Source of the DNA: Alkalimonas amylolytica
GTDB taxonomy: Bacteria > Pseudomonadota > Gammaproteobacteria > Enterobacterales > Alteromonadaceae
Direction: 5' to 3'
Length of the DNA: 64,000 bases
Assembly (NCBI RefSeq): GCF_900107845.1
Contig: NZ_FNRM01000002.1
Coordinates: forward strand, 395,312 to 459,311
Position numbers and translations under genes: made by a program. The notes beneath the pieces were generated by a model. That model saw nothing but the letters and a program-made list of their open reading frames with translations. It did not search any database and was not told the DNA's origin. Positions 58,372 to 64,000 of the stretch are shown in pieces (the stretch's first letter is position 1; every line of letters starts with the position of its first letter).

Positions 58372-59424
58372 GTGTCCGATTATACACTACCGGCTGAATG
58401 GGCCAAACAAGATGCCATTATGCTGACCTGGCCGCACGCCGCCACCGACTGGGCGCCGATGCTGGCTCAGGTTGAACAGGTGTATCGTGAGCTGCTAAAA
58501 GCAATTGCCAGCCGCCAGCAGCTTGTGATCATCTGCCACGATGCCAAAGTGCAACAACAGGTAGCAGCCATCATCGCGGAGTTGCAACTGCCTGCCGGGC
58601 GCATTCATCTGGTGCAGGCTCCCTGCAACGACACCTGGGCCCGAGATCACGGCCCTATTACCGTGCTGGATAAAAACGGCACCCCCTGTCTGCTGGATTT
58701 CACCTTTACCGCCTGGGGCGACAAATTCGACGCCAATCTTGATAACGACATCAATCAACAGCTGTTTCAGGCCGATTGCATTGCCGATATCCCCAAACGC
58801 AAAATTGAGCTGGTGCTGGAGGGCGGTGGCATTGAGTCCGATGGCAAAGGCAGTCTGCTGGTGACCAAAAAATGCCTGCTCAACCCCAACCGTAATCCAC
58901 AGCTTAGCCAGGCCGAGATTGAACAGCAACTGTGCCAGCACCTGGGCATGCAACGGGTGCTGTGGCTGGAACATGGCTATCTGGCTGGCGATGATACCGA
59001 CGCCCACATTGATACCCTGGTACGCTTTGCGCCTAACGACACCCTGGTGTATGTCAGCTGCGATGATCCGAAAGATGAACATTTTCGCGAGCTGCAAGCG
59101 ATGGCATTTGAGTTGACCGATTTAAAAACTCTGGATGGCAAACCGTACCATCTGATCCCATTGCCCTGGCCGGCCGCCAAGTTCAGCGCCGACGGTGAGC
59201 GTCTGCCGGCCAGCTACGCCAACTATCTGATCTTGAATGATGCCGTGCTGGTACCGACCTACCACGACAGTCAGGATACCGTGGCGCTGGCACAAATTCA
59301 GCGTGCGTATCCGGATCATCAGGTGATAGGTGTGCATTGCCTGCCGCTGATCCATCAATACGGTAGCCTGCATTGCGTTAGCATGCAGCTCCCTGCCGGT
59401 GTGCTGAAAACCACTCAACCCTAA
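58372..59424 (+). CDS. aguA: Agmatine deiminase
   Basis: Hydrolyses agmatine to N-carbamoylputrescine and ammonia in polyamine synthesis or arginine use. The 350-residue guanidine-modifying enzyme shows TWARDHGPI, the acidic/His block DDTDAHIDTLVRF and the catalytic C335 in YGSLHCVSMQLP. It starts with GTG 58372 after AAGGAAAG. The partner amidase gene aguB is not in the window, and mfd follows 18 bases later. Confidence 0.92.
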   Translation: MSDYTLPAEWAKQDAIMLTWPHAATDWAPMLAQVEQVYRELLKAIASRQQLVIICHDAKVQQQVAAIIAELQLPAGRIHLVQAPCNDTWARDHGPITVLDKNGTPCLLDFTFTAWGDKFDANLDNDINQQLFQADCIADIPKRKIELVLEGGGIESDGKGSLLVTKKCLLNPNRNPQLSQAEIEQQLCQHLGMQRVLWLEHGYLAGDDTDAHIDTLVRFAPNDTLVYVSCDDPKDEHFRELQAMAFELTDLKTLDGKPYHLIPLPWPAAKFSADGERLPASYANYLILNDAVLVPTYHDSQDTVALAQIQRAYPDHQVIGVHCLPLIHQYGSLHCVSMQLPAGVLKTTQP

Positions 59425-59442
59425 GAGACGAATGTCACCTGC

Positions 59443-62400
59443 ATGATCACCTCGATTCTGAAGCGTTTGCCTGCCGTAAAAAAAGCCGGCGATCTAATCC
59501 ACTGGGGCCAGCTGCTTGGTGCTGGTCTGCCGTTGCTGATCAGCGAACAAGCACAGCAACAGCCGGCCGTATACCTGCTGGTAGTGCCAGATACCCCGAC
59601 CGCACTGCGGCTGGAGCAAGAGCTCAAAGTCTTTGCTGGCCCAGAACTGACCCTGCTGAGCTTACCGGACTGGGAAACCCTGCCGTACGATGTGTTCTCG
59701 CCGCATCAGGACATTATTTCGCAGCGGCTACGCACCCTGTACCAGTTGCCACGTCAGCAGCAGGCGATGGTGATCGTGCCGATCAGTACCTTGTTGTTGC
59801 GGGTTTGCAGCCCAGCCTATTTGAACCAGCACAGCCTGCTGGTGCAAACCGGCCAGCAACTGGATTTGGTGCAATTAAAGCAGCAACTGACCGCCGTTGG
59901 CTACCGGGCAGTAGAGCAAGTGATGGAGCATGGTGAGTTTTCTGCCCGCGGCTCTTTGCTGGATCTCTATCCGATGGGCAGTGCCTTGCCCTATCGCATC
60001 GACTTCTTTGACGATGAAATCGATGGTATCCGCTTGTTCGATCCGGACAGCCAGCGCACGCTGGATAAAGTCAGCCAGATAGAGCTGCTACCAGCCCATG
60101 AATTCCCGACCGATCAGGCCGCCATCGAGCGTTTTCGCAGCCAGTATCGTCAGCAGTTTACTGCCCGCACCGAGCCTGAGTCGCTGTACCAGCAAGTCAG
60201 TAAAGGGCTGTTCCCGGCCGGTATTGAGTATTATTTTCCGCTGTTTAGTGAAGCCACCGCAACTTTGTTCGATTACCTGCCAGCAGACACGGTGTGCCTG
60301 CTGCTTGGTGACTTGCAGCACAGCGCTGATAAATTCTGGCGCGAGCTGGGTAAACGCTTCCACGACAGAGGTGTCGATCCACTGCGGCCACTGCTGCCAC
60401 CGGAGCAACTCTATCAGCCGGTCGATCAGCTGTTTAGCCAGTTAAAACGCTTCGGCCGCATTAAGTTAACACCTGCCTATCTGCCAGCCAAAGCCGGTAC
60501 CGACAATGCTCCTTGCCAGTTGCTGCCAGATCTGAGCATAGCGCACCAACAAAAACAGCCGCTGCAATTGCTGAAAGACTTTTTATTAAAAATCAAACAA
60601 CAGCAAGGTCAGGCCCTGTTTTGTGTGGAAAGTGAAGGCCGGCGTGAAAGCCTGTTGCAACTGCTTAAAACCATCCAAATCAGTCTGCCGCAGTTTGATA
60701 GCCTGGATGCCTTTATTGGCAGTAAACAGGATCTCGGCATTCTGGTGGGCCAGCTGGAACAAGGCGTATTGCTGGAGCTTGCTACACCACTGGCGCTGAT
60801 TAGTGAAAACGAACTCTTTGGTCAGAAAATCAGCCAGCGCCGCCGGCAAAAACGTAGCCAGCAGGTGTCGGCCGATACCATTATCCGTAACCTGGCCGAG
60901 CTTAGCCCAGGCCAGCCGGTGGTGCACTTGCAGCATGGCATTGGCCGCTATCAGGGCCTGCAAGTGCTGGATGCTGGCGGCATCAGCGCTGAATTTGTCA
61001 CCATCGAATACGCCGGGGGCAGCAAACTCTATGTACCGGTCGCCTCCTTGCACCTGCTTAGCCGTTACAGTGGCTCCGAGCCCGAGCATGCTCCCTGGCA
61101 CAAGCTGGGCACCGACAGCTGGGAGCGGGCGCGTAAAAAAGCCGCTGAAAAAGTGCGGGATGTGGCGGCAGAATTGCTGGATATCTATGCCCAGCGGGCG
61201 CTGCAAACCGGCTACGCCTTTCAGTTGGATCAGGCCGAGTACGCAGCCTTTGCCGATAGCTTTCCGTTTGAAGAAACCGCCGATCAGGTCGATGCCATCG
61301 CTGCTGTTCTCAACGACATGCAACAACCCAAGGCCATGGACCGGCTGGTCTGCGGTGACGTTGGTTTTGGCAAAACCGAAGTGGCAATGCGAGCAGCCTT
61401 TGTGGCGGTACATGACCGCCATCAGGTGGCCATTTTGGTGCCCACCACTTTGCTGGCTCAACAGCATTACGAGAACTTCCGCGATCGCTTCGCCAACTGG
61501 CCGGTGCGGGTGGAGGTGATCTCCCGTTTTATCAGCCCGAAGCAACAGGCGCAAATCCTGGCCGATGCCGCCAATGGCAAAGTCGATATATTAATCGGCA
61601 CCCACAAGTTGCTGCAGGATGACATCCGTTTTGCCAATCTGGGCCTGCTGATTGTCGATGAAGAGCACCGTTTTGGTGTGAAACAAAAAGATAAAATCAA
61701 AGCACTGCGCGCCAACATCGACATCTTAACCCTGACCGCCACGCCCATTCCGCGCACTTTGAATATGTCGCTGTCCGGCATGCGGGACTTGTCCATTATC
61801 GCCACGCCACCGGCCAAACGGCTGGCGGTGAAAACCTTTGTGCGGGAGTTTGACGATACCCTGATCCGTGAAGCTGTGCTTAGGGAAATCATGCGTGGTG
61901 GCCAGGTGTACTTTTTGCACAACGATGTTGCCACCATCGAAAATATGGCCGAAGAGCTGGCGGCTTTACTGCCGGAAGCGCGCATCGCCATCGCCCATGG
62001 CCAGATGCGCGAGCGTGATTTAGAACGCATCATGGCGGATTTTTACCATCAGCGCTTTAACCTGCTGCTGTGCTCAACCATCGTTGAGACCGGCATCGAT
62101 GTGCCAACCGCCAACACCATGATCATCAACCGGGCCGATAAATTTGGCCTGGCGCAGTTGCATCAGCTCCGCGGCCGGGTTGGTCGCTCGCATCACCAGG
62201 CCTATACCTACCTGCTGACCCCACCGGTCAAGCGCTTAACACCCGATGCCGTTAAACGCTTGGATGCCATCGCCAGCCTGGAGGATTTAGGTGCTGGCTT
62301 TACCCTGGCCACGCACGATCTGGAAATCCGTGGTGCCGGCGAGCTGTTGGGTAGCGAACAAAGCGGCCAGATTGAATCGGTTGGTTTTAACCTGTACATG

Positions 62401-62937
62401 GATATGCTGGAGCAAGCGGTCGAAGCACTGAAAAGTGGCAAAGAACCATCGCTCGATCAACTGCTCAGCCAGCAAAGTGAAATCGAGCTGCGCATCCCGG
62501 CCCTGCTGCCGGAAGATTACATCCCGGATGTCAGCATGCGCTTATCCTTTTATAAAAAACTGGCTTCCGCCAAAAACGAACGGGAGCTGGATGAAGTTCA
62601 GGTCGAGTTAATCGATCGTTTTGGATTATTGCCCGATGCCAGTAAAAATCTGGTGGCACTCTCTACCTTTAAACTACAAGCTCAGGCACTTGGCATCAAA
62701 CGCATTGAAGCCAGCGCCAAAGGCGGTATAGTAGAGTTTATGGAACAAACCAGGGTAGCTCCGGCTTACATCATTGAATTGATTCAAACCAAAAGCCGTG
62801 AATTTAAACTGGAAGGTGGTCAAAAACTGCGCTTTAGCAGTGAACTGACCGATAGCCAGGCCAGACTCAGCTACATTCAGCAGTTACTGGCCAATTTTGC
62901 CAGGGCTTGCCCTACTCTTCACATGGAGCCTGCATGA
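59443..62937 (+). CDS. mfd: Transcription-repair coupling factor
   Basis: Removes stalled RNA polymerase at lesions and recruits UvrA. The 1164-residue protein contains the UvrB-like N-terminal domains, the RNA polymerase interaction domain (starting near HLQHGIGRYQGL), and RecG-like translocase motifs: GDVGFGKTEVAMRAAF with K644, DEEHRFGV, TATPIPRTL and GRVGRSHHQAYTYLL. The C-terminal TRCF domain is present. Its stop overlaps the csiV ATG (ATGA). Confidence 0.97.
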   Translation: MITSILKRLPAVKKAGDLIHWGQLLGAGLPLLISEQAQQQPAVYLLVVPDTPTALRLEQELKVFAGPELTLLSLPDWETLPYDVFSPHQDIISQRLRTLYQLPRQQQAMVIVPISTLLLRVCSPAYLNQHSLLVQTGQQLDLVQLKQQLTAVGYRAVEQVMEHGEFSARGSLLDLYPMGSALPYRIDFFDDEIDGIRLFDPDSQRTLDKVSQIELLPAHEFPTDQAAIERFRSQYRQQFTARTEPESLYQQVSKGLFPAGIEYYFPLFSEATATLFDYLPADTVCLLLGDLQHSADKFWRELGKRFHDRGVDPLRPLLPPEQLYQPVDQLFSQLKRFGRIKLTPAYLPAKAGTDNAPCQLLPDLSIAHQQKQPLQLLKDFLLKIKQQQGQALFCVESEGRRESLLQLLKTIQISLPQFDSLDAFIGSKQDLGILVGQLEQGVLLELATPLALISENELFGQKISQRRRQKRSQQVSADTIIRNLAELSPGQPVVHLQHGIGRYQGLQVLDAGGISAEFVTIEYAGGSKLYVPVASLHLLSRYSGSEPEHAPWHKLGTDSWERARKKAAEKVRDVAAELLDIYAQRALQTGYAFQLDQAEYAAFADSFPFEETADQVDAIAAVLNDMQQPKAMDRLVCGDVGFGKTEVAMRAAFVAVHDRHQVAILVPTTLLAQQHYENFRDRFANWPVRVEVISRFISPKQQAQILADAANGKVDILIGTHKLLQDDIRFANLGLLIVDEEHRFGVKQKDKIKALRANIDILTLTATPIPRTLNMSLSGMRDLSIIATPPAKRLAVKTFVREFDDTLIREAVLREIMRGGQVYFLHNDVATIENMAEELAALLPEARIAIAHGQMRERDLERIMADFYHQRFNLLLCSTIVETGIDVPTANTMIINRADKFGLAQLHQLRGRVGRSHHQAYTYLLTPPVKRLTPDAVKRLDAIASLEDLGAGFTLATHDLEIRGAGELLGSEQSGQIESVGFNLYMDMLEQAVEALKSGKEPSLDQLLSQQSEIELRIPALLPEDYIPDVSMRLSFYKKLASAKNERELDEVQVELIDRFGLLPDASKNLVALSTFKLQAQALGIKRIEASAKGGIVEFMEQTRVAPAYIIELIQTKSREFKLEGGQKLRFSSELTDSQARLSYIQQLLANFARACPTLHMEPA

Positions 62938-64000
62938 AACGGATCGGATTAGTCAGCATCATCGCCAGCCTGTGTCTGCTGAAGCCGCTGCTTGCCACAG
63001 AGATAGCACCAGAACGCGTTGTTGGTGGCGATCGCTGGTTTGAGGTCGAATTTATTCTGTTTCAGCGCACACCGGATGCCGGCCTGATTGAGTCTTTCGA
63101 CAGCAGTCCCAAAGCCGCCAAACCGGCCCGCTTTTTTGATGTGCTCAAGCCCTTTTACCAGCCGGATATCCGGCCACTGCTGGGCCAGCTAGAGCTGTGC
63201 CAAAGCAGCAAGCCACAGCCAATAGCGCACCAGGCTGAACCTGACCTGGCCGATTACCTGCCCCGCTTTCAATGGCCTCACCACAACGCCCTCTGTGTGT
63301 TTGAGCCTCAGCCAAAGCTTTGGCAACAACCACTGTTTGCCAGCCCGGTAGTGATTGATACCCTGCCAATGCCCAGGGCACTGGCACTGACTCCATCCGG
63401 CCAGCGCCAACACCGCAATGCCCCTTATTTACTGGCCGCCGATGAATTGCAATTCGGCGATATTATTCAGCGCCTGCGCCGTCAGGGAGATGTGCAGTTA
63501 CTGTTGCATGCCGGCTACCGGCAAGCTCCTGTCACCGAACGACGCAGCATCCCCAGTCGCTGGTATGCTGGCAGGGATTTACGGACCCAATCGTTTGAAC
63601 GCAATCAATCAGCTGCAAGCAGTGACGTTCGACCGGGTCAAATCAGTTTACTGCAACCGAATCTACTAAAACGCATTGAGCAGCGTTACCAAGCGCTGGT
63701 TACCGACACGGCCGATAGTGACGAGCAAAGCATGCTGATCGATCTCACCATGCTGAATGAGCAGCAAAGCAGCGAGCCCTGGTGGCAGCTGGATGGCTTT
63801 ATCCGTCTGCATTTGGATCATTATCTATTTGTGAATACCGATTTCGTGCTCAGCACCCTGGTCACAGAGCAACAACTGTTACCGCATCGCATCCAATTCA
63901 GTCGCCGGGTGATCAGCGGTGAAATGCATTACATCGACCACCCTAAGCTGGGTATGATTCTGCAAATACGGCGTTATCAGCCTCCAACTTCAGCTGAGCA
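62934..64000 (+). CDS. csiV: CsiV-family peptidoglycan-binding periplasmic protein, 3' end cut off
   Basis: Open from ATG 62934 to the window end (355 codons, no stop). It begins with a signal peptide (MKRIGLVSIIASLCLLKPLLA) and continues GGDRWFEVEFILFQRT, the conserved N-terminal part of the DUF2803/CsiV family. Downstream are SRWYAGR and a C-terminal block with HYLFVNTDFVL and GEMHYIDHPKLGMILQI. In Vibrio CsiV binds peptidoglycan and is needed for growth with D-amino acids; family members commonly follow mfd. The ATG overlaps the mfd stop. Confidence 0.85.
   Translation, partial: MKRIGLVSIIASLCLLKPLLATEIAPERVVGGDRWFEVEFILFQRTPDAGLIESFDSSPKAAKPARFFDVLKPFYQPDIRPLLGQLELCQSSKPQPIAHQAEPDLADYLPRFQWPHHNALCVFEPQPKLWQQPLFASPVVIDTLPMPRALALTPSGQRQHRNAPYLLAADELQFGDIIQRLRRQGDVQLLLHAGYRQAPVTERRSIPSRWYAGRDLRTQSFERNQSAASSDVRPGQISLLQPNLLKRIEQRYQALVTDTADSDEQSMLIDLTMLNEQQSSEPWWQLDGFIRLHLDHYLFVNTDFVLSTLVTEQQLLPHRIQFSRRVISGEMHYIDHPKLGMILQIRRYQPPTSAE

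Noticed and set aside
60586-61554. 322-residue open frame antisense to mfd
   Set aside because: It is a shadow of the strongly coding mfd frame; it has no recognisable domain and no Shine-Dalgarno.
1-64000. tRNA or rRNA genes, CRISPR arrays, insertion sequences, prophage or integron features
   Set aside because: I looked for CCA-ended cloverleaf-like stretches, repeat-spacer patterns, transposase and integrase motifs and found none.

Overview
The window looks like chromosome of a free-living gammaproteobacterium of the Alteromonadales/Chromatiales type (Rheinheimera/Alishewanella-like is my best guess). The reasons are the E. coli-like operon orders pabC-mltG-tmk-holB-ycfH and msbA-lpxK-ycaR-kdsB, an EarP-type EF-P, a CrbS-type kinase beside a DUF4212/SSS symporter pair, csiV after mfd, and an OdhB with two lipoyl domains. 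Almost every base is coding. I see no rRNA, tRNA, insertion sequence, prophage or CRISPR array.

Layout: (1) 1-6.5 kb, minus strand: a truncated unknown gene, a quinone oxidoreductase, then ycfH-pilZ-holB-tmk-mltG-pabC. Between the oxidoreductase and ycfH a plus-strand intergenic segment rich in GGA and ending in an intrinsic terminator is a candidate Csr/Rsm-type small RNA. (2) 6.5-15.5 kb: an acetate-switch-like module, with a CrbS-like sensor kinase divergent from DUF4212 + SSS symporter, a small membrane protein, a cNMP/CBS/DUF294 protein and a DnaQ-like exonuclease. Two promoters here carry the same palindrome CGACTAAAGTCG at the same distance from the -10, and gltA has a close copy. (3) 15.5-18.9 kb: a TonB-dependent receptor and an unknown membrane protein whose ribosome binding site is inside a hairpin. 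(4) 19.1-26.6 kb: a 2191-residue pseudokinase/ATPase/hybrid histidine kinase with a REC-GGDEF diguanylate cyclase. (5) 26.7-29.3 kb: efp and earP, preceded by two tightly coupled unknown genes. (6) 29.5-34 kb: DUF3185, glnS and a second, AT-richer TonB receptor. (7) 34.2-45.9 kb: a TCA-cycle block, sdhCDAB-sucAB-sucCD on the minus strand, divergent from gltA, broken up by internal terminators and promoters. (8) 45.9-54.4 kb: sufE-like, tcdA, a pseudouridine synthase, kdsB-ycaR-lpxK-msbA (lipid A/Kdo), a comEC with a degenerate nuclease domain, and DUF2062. (9) 54.5-64 kb: lolCDE (minus), then PilZ, aguA, mfd and the start of csiV (plus).

The most interesting items are the candidate GGA-rich small RNA, the shared CGACTAAAGTCG element, a 13-bp-arm palindrome over the sucA -10, the RBS-sequestering hairpin after the first TonB receptor gene, the pseudokinase-to-c-di-GMP gene pair, ComEC without metal ligands, and an apparent one-base frameshift at the pabC start. 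All calls come from reading sequence; no search or folding program was run.
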